The notes beneath the pieces were generated by a model. That model ran no database searches, was not told the DNA's origin, and saw only the letters and a list, made by a program, of their open reading frames with translations. The translations under genes were made by a program, and so were the position numbers. From Gammaproteobacteria bacterium UBA5109 (lineage in GTDB: Bacteria > Pseudomonadota > Gammaproteobacteria > Pseudomonadales > Pseudohongiellaceae), in contig DHZH01000001.1 of assembly GCA_002414385.1 (NCBI GenBank), forward strand, positions 62,431 to 126,430: DNA of 64,000 nt, read 5' to 3'. Numbering within the stretch: the first letter of the stretch is position 1; every line of letters begins with the position of its first letter. This document shows, piece by piece, positions 1 to 9,224 of the stretch.

Positions 1-1476
1 GGAGATTACCTGATTTCCGGTGCCACACTGAACCGCTTTTTTGCCCTGCATGTCATTGCTTTGCCACTGGTGCTGGTTGCATTGGTTGTACTGCATATCC
101 TGGCCCTGCACGAGGTCGGCTCCAACAATCCAGACGGAATTGAAATCAAGGCCAACAAAGACGAAAATGGTATTCCCAGAGACGGTATTCCCTTCCATCC
201 CTATTACAGTGTGCATGACCTGGTCGGCATAGTTGTGTTCCTGTTTGTATTTTCCTTCGTGATTTTCTTCATGCCGGAAATGGGTGGTTATTTCCTGGAA
301 TATGCAAACTTCGAGGAGGCTAACAGCCTCAAGACTCCGGATCATATTGCCCCGGTCTGGTATTTCACGCCTTTCTATTCAATGCTCAGAGCGGTGACCT
401 ATCCGCTGTTTGGTATTGATGCAAAATTCTGGGGTCTGGTGGTCATGGCCGGCGCCATCGCCATTTTGTTTGTCATGCCCTGGCTGGATCGTTCACCGGT
501 GAAATCCATGCGTTATAAAGGCATATACAGCCGTGTTGCCCTGTTTGCCTTTGTGGTCAGTTTCATCATTCTCGGCGTACTGGGCACCAAGCTTGCTACC
601 GGACCAAGAACGGCTCTGGCGCAGATTTGTACGGTTATTTACTTTGTCTATTTCCTGGCCATGCCCTGGTATACGCGTAAGGAGCAGACTACGACTCCTC
701 CCGAGCGCGTCACCGGACGTTTCATCACTATCCCCCACTTGCTGCTTTCTATTGTGCTGCTGGTCGTGCTGACCTGGGTGCCACTGACTGTTGTGGGAGC
801 TGAAGCTGATGTTGAGCTGGAGCACGTCGAGATGAACCTGGACGATACCGTATCACTGCAATCCGGTTTGCAGACTTATGTCAATTACTGCCTGGGCTGT
901 CATTCACTGAGCTATTCCCGCTATCAACGAGTTGCTGAGGACCTGAATATTCCGGAAGAAATCATGATGGAGAATATTGTCTTTGATCCGAATGCCGATT
1001 TCGGTTCGCTGATGGTAAGCTCCATGCCGGATACTGCGGAAAACTGGTTTGGTGTCGCTCCTCCGGACCTGAGTCTGGTGGCCAAAGCACGAGCAACTAT
1101 AGATCATTCCGGAACCGATTGGCTTTACGGCTACCTGACAGGTTTTTATCAGGATCCATCGCGCCCATTCGGGGTCAATAACCGTGTGTTTGCCAATGTC
1201 GGGATGCCCAATGTCCTGGGCGAATTACAGGGTGAGCAGGTTTGTGATGATCCGGAGCATTGTGAAGAATTACACCACGTTCAGGGTACCGGCACGCTGA
1301 GCGAGGAAGAATTTGACAAGGTCGTCTATGACCTGGTCAATTTTCTCTATTATGTCGGCGAACCGTCCCGACAGGATCGTGTAAGGATTGGCGGTTTTGT
1401 GCTTTTCTTCCTGGCCTTCCTGTTTGTCTTTGTTTTCATGTTAAACAGAGAATACTGGAAAGACATCGAACATTAA
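1..1476 (+). CDS. fused cytochrome b / cytochrome c1 (ubiquinol-cytochrome c reductase), 5' end outside window
   Basis: The reading frame is open at the left edge and continues to 1476. Residues up to about 240 are the C-terminal half of cytochrome b, with hydrophobic helices and a quinol-site-type region; the PEWY-like motif appears as PVWY. From about residue 265 the protein is cytochrome c1: a hydrophobic signal/linker ending in AEA, the haem motif CLGCH at 889-903, a conserved GMPNVL segment that may hold the Met ligand, and a C-terminal membrane anchor ending REYWKDIEH. In Pseudomonas-type operons cytochrome b and c1 are separate genes; here no stop or new ATG separates them. A b-c1 polyprotein cleaved by signal peptidase is known for Bradyrhizobium fbcH. 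The complex transfers electrons from quinol to cytochrome c in the inner membrane. The Rieske gene should lie upstream. Confidence 0.95.
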   Translation, partial: GDYLISGATLNRFFALHVIALPLVLVALVVLHILALHEVGSNNPDGIEIKANKDENGIPRDGIPFHPYYSVHDLVGIVVFLFVFSFVIFFMPEMGGYFLEYANFEEANSLKTPDHIAPVWYFTPFYSMLRAVTYPLFGIDAKFWGLVVMAGAIAILFVMPWLDRSPVKSMRYKGIYSRVALFAFVVSFIILGVLGTKLATGPRTALAQICTVIYFVYFLAMPWYTRKEQTTTPPERVTGRFITIPHLLLSIVLLVVLTWVPLTVVGAEADVELEHVEMNLDDTVSLQSGLQTYVNYCLGCHSLSYSRYQRVAEDLNIPEEIMMENIVFDPNADFGSLMVSSMPDTAENWFGVAPPDLSLVAKARATIDHSGTDWLYGYLTGFYQDPSRPFGVNNRVFANVGMPNVLGELQGEQVCDDPEHCEELHHVQGTGTLSEEEFDKVVYDLVNFLYYVGEPSRQDRVRIGGFVLFFLAFLFVFVFMLNREYWKDIEH

Positions 1477-1515
1477 TTGTTCACAAAATTTTTTTTGCTA
1501 AGGGGCTAGATAAAT

Positions 1516-2154
1516 ATGGGAGTCGTGACCAAACGCTCTTCAATGCTGTTTTATTCAGACGGCAACAGTCAGTACAGTCATCAAGTCAGAATTGTACTTG
1601 CTGAAAAAGGGGTCACTGTCGATATCGTTGATGTTGACATTCATGACAAGCCAGAGGATCTGGCAGATCTTAACCCTTACAACACACTACCGACACTGGT
1701 TGATCGGGACCTGATTCTGTATGAATCGGGTATCATGATGGAATATCTGGATGAGCGTTTTCCACATCCGCCACTGTTTCCTGTCTATCCGGTAGCTCGT
1801 GCGCAAAGCAGATTGTGGATGCACCGTATCGAAAAAGACTGGTGTTCACTGGTGGAAAAAATTCAGTATGAAGAAGGCACTGACAAGGAGTTAAAAGAGG
1901 CTCGCAAGGAGCTGCTGGAAAGCCTGATTTCAATTGCCCCGATTTTTTCAGAAAAACCTTTCTTCATGAGTGAAGAGTTTACCATTGTGGATTGCTGTGT
2001 ATTGCCTATACTCTGGCGTTTACCTGAACTGGGTATTAAACTGCCGGATAACAAGTCCACCAAACCATTGCTGGAATACCGGCAAAGACTCTATGACAGG
2101 GAGTCGGTCCAGGAATCTCTTTCCGAACAGGAAAAGGAAATGGCTAGCGGGTAA
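1516..2154 (+). CDS. sspA: stringent starvation protein A
   Basis: This 212-residue protein has a glutathione-S-transferase fold: an N-terminal thioredoxin-like half (NPYNTLPTLVDRD, then ES) and a helical C-terminal half. It carries the PHP surface motif (residues 83-85) characteristic of SspA, which binds RNA polymerase holoenzyme and alters promoter use under starvation and acid stress rather than acting as a GST. It lies 39 bp after the cytochrome bc1 gene and 35 bp before sspB, the standard petABC-sspAB order of gammaproteobacteria. It starts at ATG 1516; the upstream sequence AAGGGG provides a ribosome-binding site. Confidence 0.96.
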   Translation: MGVVTKRSSMLFYSDGNSQYSHQVRIVLAEKGVTVDIVDVDIHDKPEDLADLNPYNTLPTLVDRDLILYESGIMMEYLDERFPHPPLFPVYPVARAQSRLWMHRIEKDWCSLVEKIQYEEGTDKELKEARKELLESLISIAPIFSEKPFFMSEEFTIVDCCVLPILWRLPELGIKLPDNKSTKPLLEYRQRLYDRESVQESLSEQEKEMASG

Positions 2155-2189
2155 AGTCTCTTGCTTTTGTCAATGAAGGGGTAAATTGT

Positions 2190-2597
2190 ATGACGATGAC
2201 TTCACACCGTCCCTACATGATAAGAGCACTCTACGACTGGATACTGGATAACACCTGTACCCCTTATATTCTGGTCAATGCCTATGCCGAAGGGGTTGAA
2301 GTCCCACAGGATTATGTCAAGGATGGCCAGATAGTCCTGAATATTTCTCCCCAGGCAATCAAAACCCTTAATATCAGTAAAGCCGCCATAGAATTCGAAG
2401 GACGTTTTGGTGGTATTCCAACCAAGGTATATGTGCCGAGCGCTGCGGTGATGGGAATCTATGCCCGTGAGAACGGTCAAGGCATGATGTTTGATTCGGA
2501 TGATCCCATGCCGGAACCTCCTTCACCGATATCCAGGGGTGACAGTTCAAACAAAAAAGACAAGTCCGGCAAACCGACTTTGCGGGTAGTGAAATAG
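2190..2597 (+). CDS. sspB: ClpXP protease specificity-enhancing factor SspB
   Basis: The 135-residue protein begins with the conserved N-terminal region RPYMIRALYDWI and has the Sm-like substrate-binding core (about residues 8-105). A disordered acidic/polar linker follows, and it ends in KPTLRVVK, the XB peptide that docks on the ClpX N-domain. SspB delivers ssrA-tagged and other substrates to ClpXP. It is co-directional with sspA. Its stop lies one base from the stop of the convergent dolP gene. Confidence 0.96.
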   Translation: MTMTSHRPYMIRALYDWILDNTCTPYILVNAYAEGVEVPQDYVKDGQIVLNISPQAIKTLNISKAAIEFEGRFGGIPTKVYVPSAAVMGIYARENGQGMMFDSDDPMPEPPSPISRGDSSNKKDKSGKPTLRVVK

Positions 2598-2598
2598 T

Positions 2599-3171
2599 CT
2601 AGTCTATATATTCGAATGCCCGGACGACTTTGGTGACACCGCGAGTTGCGCTGACTAATTCCACAGCCTGATTGGCTTCTTCCCGGGTCAACAACCCCAT
2701 CAGATATACTACGCCATTTTCTGTAACCACTTTGGTTCGCAGACCTTCGACATCACCATCCACCAGCATCATGGATTTAATTTTGGTAGTCAGCCAGGCA
2801 TCATTGGTGCGTGAAAGAAATGAAGTGTCACCGGCTACTTCAAGTTCGTTGTAGACGGTTTTAACCCGGCTGTTACTGCTAGTGGCAACACGGGTTGCCA
2901 GATTTTTCAGTTCCTGGGTCGGTACCTGGCCGACCAGCAATACCGTCTGATTGAAACTGATGACATCAATATTTGCCTCGCGCAGGCCTTCATCAGCTGC
3001 ATTGAGGTTGACCGTCAGCATGGTTTCAATTGAACCATCATCCAGAACGGAACCGGCACTGCGGTTGCCCCGGTTTTCCTCGATGCTGTCATTCCCATTC
3101 ACTGCACTGATAATGGAAGCGCAGCCAGTAAGGTTAAAAAGCAGAAATAGAATTAATAATCTGTGGTACAT
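2599..3171 (-). CDS. dolP: BON-domain outer-membrane lipoprotein DolP (YraP family)
   Basis: This 190-residue protein has a lipoprotein signal with lipobox LTGC (Cys17), followed by two BON domains (about 50-112 and 122-188) that include the typical VVYLMGLLTREEANQAVELV segment. The family sits in the outer membrane, supports envelope integrity and influences BamA and amidase activation. The gene follows diaA by 59 bp on the same strand, as in E. coli. The downstream neighbour sspB is convergent. Confidence 0.93.
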   Translation of the reverse strand: MYHRLLILFLLFNLTGCASIISAVNGNDSIEENRGNRSAGSVLDDGSIETMLTVNLNAADEGLREANIDVISFNQTVLLVGQVPTQELKNLATRVATSSNSRVKTVYNELEVAGDTSFLSRTNDAWLTTKIKSMMLVDGDVEGLRTKVVTENGVVYLMGLLTREEANQAVELVSATRGVTKVVRAFEYID

Positions 3172-3230
3172 ATCCGGGCCCGTTGCCTGTCTGTTCCTTA
3201 TACTAACCTGACTTACCCGATTGACAATCC

Positions 3231-3830
<600 letters not shown>

Positions 3831-3980
3831 TCAATTAAAAAATCGATATCTTTCATAATGATACAAAGTTTTGCTAAAACTTTTTTAAAAAATGACATTG
3901 TCTGTCACTGGTTATTGTGTCAGACTGTAAGCAGCTAGTACAGTTTTTGCTGCAATCTGGCTGTTTTATTCAACTCTTCA

Positions 3981-3998
3981 TTGTCACTTTATTGTCAC
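3981..3998 (+). promoter_or_regulatory. Pho-box-like direct repeat upstream of phoH
   Basis: Two identical heptamers TTGTCAC start at 3981 and 3992, an exact 11-bp period with an AT-rich 4-bp spacer. This is the architecture of a PhoB-binding Pho box (CTGTCAT, 4 bp, CTGTCAT), with one difference at each end of the heptamer. It lies about 105 bp before the phoH start. PhoB control of phoH is known in E. coli. Binding here is inferred. Confidence 0.5.
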
Positions 3999-4102
3999 TT
4001 AACAGGAGGCCACCGGAAACCAAAATTTTTGCAAAAGCCAAGTGTACTTATGCACACGCACGTTTTCTCTATTCAAACTTTTTAGCAAATTGGAGTGTGA
4101 GC

Positions 4103-4918
4103 ATGGCAAAAAGATCGCACAAGCGTTCGGTCCAATACTTTGATGAACTGGATGACCCTTACTACAACACGAAAGCCAGTAAGCGCAGAAAAGAAAAACA
4201 AAGGCGCCGCAAGGGCCTGGAAGAACCCAGCAACATTGTAGAGCTCAACAGCCTGCTGAATACAGCCTACAAACCCCCTCACCACAAACTCCCGCTCGAA
4301 CCCCGTAACTCTGCTCAAAAACAATATATTAATGCCATCAAGACCAACAGCCTTACTTTTGGTCTGGGGCCTGCCGGTACCGGAAAATCCTATTGTGCTG
4401 GAGCCCTGGCGGCAGAAGCACTTGAATCGGGACGTATTGAACGCATCATTTTTACACGGCCGGCTGTTGAAGCTGGAGAACAACTCGGGTTTCTGCCGGG
4501 TAAGCTGGAAGAGAAATTTTCCGTCTATATAGATGCCTTTCGTGACATTCTTAATGCACGGCTGGGCAAAGGCGTGGTCGAATATTGCCTGCGGCACGGA
4601 CGCATAGTCGGGACACCACTGGCCTACATGCGCGGTAAAACCTTTAATGCTTCAACTTTCGTGGTGCTTGATGAGGCCCAGAATGTCACCCCCAGTCAGA
4701 TGAAAATGTTCTTAACCCGCATAGGTGAGGACTGTAAAGTGGTGGTTAACGGTGATACCAACCAGAGTGATATTCGCGGCCCCAATGGTCTCAATGATGC
4801 AGTCAACCGGCTGCGAGGTCTGCCAGGTGTTCACATACATACTTTTTCGAAAGAAGACTCGGTACGCAGTGGCCTGGTCAGGGCGGTACTGGATCGCTAC
4901 GAGAATGTTCAGGGTTAA
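4103..4918 (+). CDS. phoH: PhoH-family P-loop ATPase
   Basis: The 271-residue protein has a Walker A motif GPAGTGKS (89-96), a Walker B-type FVVLDEAQN, and the PhoH signatures FTRPAVEAGEQLGFLPG and NGDTNQSDI. The N-terminus is very basic (residues 24-38, Lys/Arg-rich), suggesting RNA contact. PhoH proteins are ATPases related to superfamily I helicases and linked to phosphate stress and RNA metabolism. The frame is open upstream to 3917, but ATG 4103 with GGAG about 7 nt before it begins a typical family N-terminus. The gene stands alone on the plus strand between yraN and diaA, which are adjacent in E. coli. Confidence 0.93.
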   Translation: MAKRSHKRSVQYFDELDDPYYNTKASKRRKEKQRRRKGLEEPSNIVELNSLLNTAYKPPHHKLPLEPRNSAQKQYINAIKTNSLTFGLGPAGTGKSYCAGALAAEALESGRIERIIFTRPAVEAGEQLGFLPGKLEEKFSVYIDAFRDILNARLGKGVVEYCLRHGRIVGTPLAYMRGKTFNASTFVVLDEAQNVTPSQMKMFLTRIGEDCKVVVNGDTNQSDIRGPNGLNDAVNRLRGLPGVHIHTFSKEDSVRSGLVRAVLDRYENVQG

Positions 4919-4956
4919 TCACTGTTAAGCTTTCGCAGCAGTTGATGACGGCATAT

Positions 4957-5358
4957 TTACCATGTCGTCATTGACGGCTCGACAGAAAAAGCATTTTTAA
5001 TCCAGTGAATTTCCGCTTCTTCCTGATTTCTGCTGATACTCAGGATATCAAAACGCAGGTCGCATTTTTCATACAGCTTTTTTTCCAGCAGATAAAACTG
5101 CGCACATCTGATCAGTTTCTGCTGCTTATATCTGCCGACCGTTTCAAAGCCTGTGCCAAAATCATTTCTGGCCCGAAACCTGACTTCGGCAAATACCAGT
5201 ACCTGAGCATCCAGCAGGATTAAATCAATTTCTCCGAGCCGACAGTGATAATTTTTTTGTTGCAGGCGCAGGCCATGTCGACGCAGGAATTCAAGCGCAA
5301 GCTTTTCATAGTAAAGTCCTTTTTGTTGAGCCGGACTTGCCGGTCTGGTTTTAAACAC
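4957..5358 (-). CDS. yraN: UPF0102 family protein YraN, predicted endonuclease-like
   Basis: The 133-residue protein has the UPF0102 pattern: an early G..YE.LA..FL segment, then GEIDLILLD and FAEVRFRA, matching the restriction-endonuclease-like D...E-x-K core with Arg in place of the usual Lys. The biochemical role of the family is not established. GTG start at 5358 with GGAGG just upstream. It follows lpoA by 27 bp on the same strand, as in the yra operon, and is convergent with phoH. Confidence 0.9.
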   Translation of the reverse strand: MFKTRPASPAQQKGLYYEKLALEFLRRHGLRLQQKNYHCRLGEIDLILLDAQVLVFAEVRFRARNDFGTGFETVGRYKQQKLIRCAQFYLLEKKLYEKCDLRFDILSISRNQEEAEIHWIKNAFSVEPSMTTW

Positions 5359-5385
5359 TGATCCTCCCTGATCATGGTTTTACTG

Positions 5386-7257
5386 CTAATTATCTGTCGT
5401 ACTTACCTGAGAGATTGGATTCAGAGGGCGGGCAAAGCCATTGTTCATTTGTGCCCAGTTGAGCTGACGGGTAATCCGGTTATCAGGATCCAGGCTGAGG
5501 ATGCCGGTTGCGCCGATGAATGCATTGGCGGCACCGCTTTCCAGTTGTTGCAGGCGCGGGTAAAGTCGAAAGGCATCAATACCGAAGGCCTGCAGACGCA
5601 GGTTCTGCGCGTTATTTTGCGGGAACAGGGACTGTGCTGCAGCTTTCAGTTCATCTTCCTGTGACAGCAGCCAGGGGCTCTCACCGAAAATAATTCCGTT
5701 CAGATCAACATCTTCCAGGGGTCGCTCGAGACCGGAGTAAATATCCTGGCTGGCATAAACCGGCAGATCGCCGGCATACAGATAACCTAGACTGGGTTTG
5801 ATCTGGCGAGCAGCGAGCGGACCGGCAATCAGGAAGATGAAATCAACATCCTGTCGTCGGCGTTGGGAAAACTGGACGTTGGCATTTATCAGGTCACTGA
5901 TTTCATCCCTGCGATATTCGCTGGCATTTAAATCAAGCAGGTTCTCAATGCTTTCTGTGTAGTTGTTGGTAAAAAATTCCTGTGTGACAACCTGGCCGCC
6001 CAGTTCTGTCCAGCGCTGAACAAAACTGTCGCGTTTGCGCTGAAAAGTATCATCGGCCGGATTAAAAGGACTGAGAATGGCGGCATATCGATGTCCGTCA
6101 TCCCAGGCTTTTTCAGCCAGTTGCCGGGCTTCACTTTCCGGTGACAGGGCAAACTGGTAAAGCAGGTTCGAGGCAGGCTGCATACCTTCTATATTATTCA
6201 GTGCCAGAGTTGGTACCCCGAGGTTTCGAACCTGCTGGATGGCAGCAACATTCTGCCGCAACAGCGGGCCGATGATCATGCCTGCACCATCCCGGCGGGC
6301 CTGGGCATGCAGGGCAACAATATCAGATGTGGTGCTGGTATCGTAAAAGCGTATTTCCGGAACCTGTCCGCCAAATGAAAGCACATTCAGATAGGCACTC
6401 ATGAAAGCATCGCGCACAATGATACCGGCATTGGTATTGAGGGGCAGAAGCAGGGCAATCTGATCCGGTCTTTCGGACGCCATACGCTCGACCAGTTGCA
6501 GGGTTAGTGGCAGCTCTTCAGCAGCGGGGTGTCGTGCCCAGCGTTGTTGCCAGTTATTGAGCTCAACCAGTTGCCGGTCAAGATTGTACTGGTAGGCTTT
6601 ACCAACGACGCCCAGTTCATACCAGCCCTGAAAAGCATAAATGATTTCTTCAGCCGCCAGACGTCTAAGCTCATCGACAGGTAATATCAGCAGGTCTTGC
6701 CAGATCTGTTCATGGTTGGCCTGCTTTTCTGAATTGCCTAGGACTGGATCAATGAGCACTCGCTGTCTGATTGCTGCAGCCGGGTCATTGAGTCCTTCAT
6801 ACGATTGTGCGCGTAAGAAACGCAATTCTTTCTGCAAGGGGACAGGCAGTTGCGGCAGGGCATCAAAGCGGTCAATGGTCAGAATAGTGATGGCTTCTTC
6901 ATGCCGTTGATTGTCCACCAGATACTGTGCACGCAGTAAGAGTATTTCAGTGGCCAGTTGCAGTTCAAGCTGACGGGTATTCAGTGTGGTAAGTAATTCA
7001 TAGGCATCACGCTCCCGGCCGATGCCAATGTAACTTCGGGCGGCCTGTAAGGCGAAATATTCCGCTTCCGGTGACGGGGAATTGTTGGCCTGACGCAAGA
7101 GGCTGAATATCATTTCCTCTTCAGGGCTTCTTATGCCATCTGCATCCAGGTCAACTTCATCCAGCGGGGCATCTGCGGATGGTCCACCAGGCTGTGAAGC
7201 ACAGCCTGCCAGCAGAATGGACATGATTAACAGGATAAAAAATCGTGGTTTAAGCAT
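5386..7257 (-). CDS. lpoA: penicillin-binding protein activator LpoA
   Basis: The 623-residue lipoprotein has lipobox LLAGC (Cys19). An N-terminal helical TPR-like region (about 45-260) is followed by a C-terminal type-1 periplasmic-binding-protein fold (about 270-600), the LpoA arrangement. LpoA sits in the outer membrane and reaches through the peptidoglycan to stimulate PBP1A. The frame continues upstream to 7437, but the codon at 7257 starts a proper lipoprotein signal peptide and was chosen. It is divergent from rsmI with about 60-95 bp between starts, and is followed by yraN. E. coli LpoA is about 678 residues, so length is normal. Confidence 0.94.
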   Translation of the reverse strand: MLKPRFFILLIMSILLAGCASQPGGPSADAPLDEVDLDADGIRSPEEEMIFSLLRQANNSPSPEAEYFALQAARSYIGIGRERDAYELLTTLNTRQLELQLATEILLLRAQYLVDNQRHEEAITILTIDRFDALPQLPVPLQKELRFLRAQSYEGLNDPAAAIRQRVLIDPVLGNSEKQANHEQIWQDLLILPVDELRRLAAEEIIYAFQGWYELGVVGKAYQYNLDRQLVELNNWQQRWARHPAAEELPLTLQLVERMASERPDQIALLLPLNTNAGIIVRDAFMSAYLNVLSFGGQVPEIRFYDTSTTSDIVALHAQARRDGAGMIIGPLLRQNVAAIQQVRNLGVPTLALNNIEGMQPASNLLYQFALSPESEARQLAEKAWDDGHRYAAILSPFNPADDTFQRKRDSFVQRWTELGGQVVTQEFFTNNYTESIENLLDLNASEYRRDEISDLINANVQFSQRRRQDVDFIFLIAGPLAARQIKPSLGYLYAGDLPVYASQDIYSGLERPLEDVDLNGIIFGESPWLLSQEDELKAAAQSLFPQNNAQNLRLQAFGIDAFRLYPRLQQLESGAANAFIGATGILSLDPDNRITRQLNWAQMNNGFARPLNPISQVSTTDN

Positions 7258-7351
7258 AGTGGGCAGTATAACTGAATATGCAAATCTCGCTAGCACCCCT
7301 CGGGGCGGATGTGGCAAGATGCCAGAGAAGTATTTGCAAAGTGCCTGCCTA

Positions 7352-8206
7352 ATGGATTCAGCCTGTTTATATATTGTCGCCACGCCAATCGGCAACCTCA
7401 AGGATATCAGCCAGCGTGCGCTGGATATCCTCAACACTGTCGATCTGATTGCTGCAGAAGATACCCGTCACAGCGGGAAACTGCTCAAGCATTACGGAAT
7501 CAGTACCAAACTGATGGCCCTGCATGAACACAACGAAGAGCAGCGCATCCAGTTTTGTCTGGATCGATTACAGGAGGGTCAATCAATTGCCTTGATTTCT
7601 GATGCCGGGACACCTCTGGTTTCTGACCCTGGTTATCATCTGGTAAAAAACGTACGGGAGTCAGGTATAAGCGTATCGCCGATTCCGGGAGCTTCGGCGC
7701 TGACAGCGGCACTTTCCTGTGCCGGTCTGGCATCAGACGCATTTGTGTTTCAGGGTTTCCCGGCTGCCAAGCACAGCAGCAGGATCAAACAACTCGAGGC
7801 GCTGCGTGATGAAAGTCGAACCATGGTTTTTTACGAAGCGCCGCATCGGATACTGGAAACGATTAGCGATATGCACACAGTATTCGGGCCTGAACGCCAG
7901 GCAGTCCTGGCACGGGAAATGACTAAAGTGCATGAAACTTTTCTGTCCGGCAAGCTTGAAAGTTTGCATAGTCAGATTGAAGCTGATACTAATCAACAGC
8001 GTGGTGAAATTGTGATTCTGGTAGAGGGCAGGGATAAACATCAACGGCAACAGGCTGAGGAGATCAGTGTCAATGCCGGGCATGTTCTTGATACTCTGTT
8101 AGAGGAATTACCGTTAAAACAGGCCAGCTCACTGGCTGCCAGAATAACAGGTCTAAAAAAGAACCAGCTTTACCAGCTCGGACTGGATAGAAAAAAACAA
8201 CAATAA
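7352..8206 (+). CDS. rsmI: 16S rRNA 2'-O-ribose C1402 methyltransferase RsmI
   Basis: The 284-residue protein of the tetrapyrrole-methylase fold has the RsmI signatures LYIVATPIGNLKDIS, LIAAEDTRHS, SDAGTPLVSDPG and PIPGASA, and binds S-adenosylmethionine. It methylates C1402 of 16S rRNA at the ribosomal P site. I start it at ATG 7352, five residues before LYIVATPIGNL; an in-frame ATG at 7319 would add 11 residues and lies nearer a GGGGCGGA purine run, so the start is uncertain. Divergence from lpoA is conserved across gammaproteobacteria. Confidence 0.95.
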   Translation: MDSACLYIVATPIGNLKDISQRALDILNTVDLIAAEDTRHSGKLLKHYGISTKLMALHEHNEEQRIQFCLDRLQEGQSIALISDAGTPLVSDPGYHLVKNVRESGISVSPIPGASALTAALSCAGLASDAFVFQGFPAAKHSSRIKQLEALRDESRTMVFYEAPHRILETISDMHTVFGPERQAVLAREMTKVHETFLSGKLESLHSQIEADTNQQRGEIVILVEGRDKHQRQQAEEISVNAGHVLDTLLEELPLKQASSLAARITGLKKNQLYQLGLDRKKQQ

Positions 8207-8210
8207 CAAA

Positions 8211-8223
8211 GGAGCATCCTCTG
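8211..8223 (+). promoter_or_regulatory. Shine-Dalgarno and CTG start of the first DUF6644-like gene
   Basis: AAGGAG ends at 8214 and is followed after six bases by CTG at 8221. Translation from this CTG gives LEFLAWLENTGLSVWVRES, the N-terminus I would expect for the family, whereas the next conventional start (TTG 8254) has no ribosome-binding site. No ATG, GTG or TTG fits the Shine-Dalgarno sequence. Confidence 0.6.
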
Positions 8224-8709
8224 GAATTTCTAGCCTGGCTTGAAAACACAGGATTGAGCGTCTGGGTCAGAGAGTCATTCATTGGCTTTCCCCTGATGCT
8301 GACATTTCATGCACTGGGAATGGCCTTTCTGGTAGGTGTCCACTTTGCCGTTGCCTTGAGGATTTTCGGAGTGGCAAAGCAAATGCCACTGTCGCCCCTG
8401 CAAAATTTTATTCCCCTTATGTGGTTAAGTTTTTTTCTGGCACTGTTTTCCGGCTTGATGCTCCTGCTGGCATACCCGGCCAAAGGCTTGACCAATCCTT
8501 TTTTTTATACCAAGTTGATAATCATCGCCCTGGTTCTGGTATTGGGAATAAAACTCTTACGTCTGGCATCAGATAGTGAGCCCGAGTTTACCGGGACACA
8601 AAAACTCATGGCAGTTGCATCAGTGCTGCTATGGGTGTCAGTCATTACATTGGGTCGTTTCCTGGCCTATACCTACAGCGTTCTGATGACTTTCGAGGTG
8701 TTCTACTAG
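8221..8709 (+). CDS. DUF6644-like four-helix membrane protein
   Basis: The 162-residue protein is almost entirely hydrophobic with four predicted membrane helices (about 20-45, 65-85, 95-112, 128-150). It carries a conserved-looking TLGRFLAYTY segment near the end and His within TFHALGMAFLVGVHF. I believe it belongs to the DUF6644 family from remembered family patterns. No function is established; the His residues inside helices could suit metal or haem binding, but that is speculation. It forms a pair with the next gene, two bases away. It appears to start at CTG 8221 (see the separate entry). Confidence 0.65.
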   Translation: MEFLAWLENTGLSVWVRESFIGFPLMLTFHALGMAFLVGVHFAVALRIFGVAKQMPLSPLQNFIPLMWLSFFLALFSGLMLLLAYPAKGLTNPFFYTKLIIIALVLVLGIKLLRLASDSEPEFTGTQKLMAVASVLLWVSVITLGRFLAYTYSVLMTFEVFY

Positions 8710-8711
8710 TT

Positions 8712-9224
8712 ATGGAAGATGCACTTTTAAATTTTTCCCAGCAGATGGGAATTTACAGCATTATGAATACCCGCTGGGGCTGGCCGATTATAGAATCCCT
8801 GCATTTTTTTGGTCTGTGCCTGCTGATCGGAACGGTTGGCCTGTTTGACCTGCGCATGCTGGGCTTTGTTCGAAGTATTCCCCTGGCAGCTATGCATAAA
8901 CTGGTGCCAGTAGGTGTTTTTGGTTATTTGTTAAACGTGATAACCGGGACTATGTTTTTCACATCAGTGCCGGATCAGTACTTATATAACCCGGCTTTTC
9001 AGACCAAGATGCTGTTTATGCTTGGGGCGGGCATAAATGTCATGTTTTTCTATTCTTTATGTTACCGGGAAGTGAAGGGTACCGCCGCGGGTCAGCAGCT
9101 CGGTAGCAGGACCAGGGTACTGGCCGGTATCTCCCTGCTGTGCTGGATGGGAGTGATTACGGCGGGGAGGCTTATCACCTTTTATCGGCCGCCGACCTAC
9201 ATATGGTGCTTCTGGTGTTCATGA
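8712..9224 (+). CDS. DUF6644-like four-helix membrane protein, second of pair
   Basis: The 170-residue protein has the same layout as its neighbour: an N-terminal short soluble part, LHFFGLCLLIGTVGLFDLRMLGF resembling the partner's FHALGMAFLVG, three further helices, and GRLITFYRPP before the end. The two genes look like diverged duplicates or two subunits of one complex. ATG 8712 lies just after the first gene's stop, implying translational coupling. Function unknown. The C-terminus WCFWCS holds two Cys in a CxxC. Confidence 0.65.
   Translation: MEDALLNFSQQMGIYSIMNTRWGWPIIESLHFFGLCLLIGTVGLFDLRMLGFVRSIPLAAMHKLVPVGVFGYLLNVITGTMFFTSVPDQYLYNPAFQTKMLFMLGAGINVMFFYSLCYREVKGTAAGQQLGSRTRVLAGISLLCWMGVITAGRLITFYRPPTYIWCFWCS

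Noticed and set aside
4029..4084. Possible short leader peptide before phoH after AGGAGG at 4004
   Set aside because: The start codons lie too far from the purine run and there is no attenuator-like structure.
3917..4102. N-terminal extension of phoH by 62 codons
   Set aside because: The extension covers the Pho-box-like repeats and has no Shine-Dalgarno; ATG 4103 has one and begins a typical N-terminus.
7258..7437. 60-codon extension of lpoA
   Set aside because: It would bury the lipoprotein signal peptide and run into the rsmI start.
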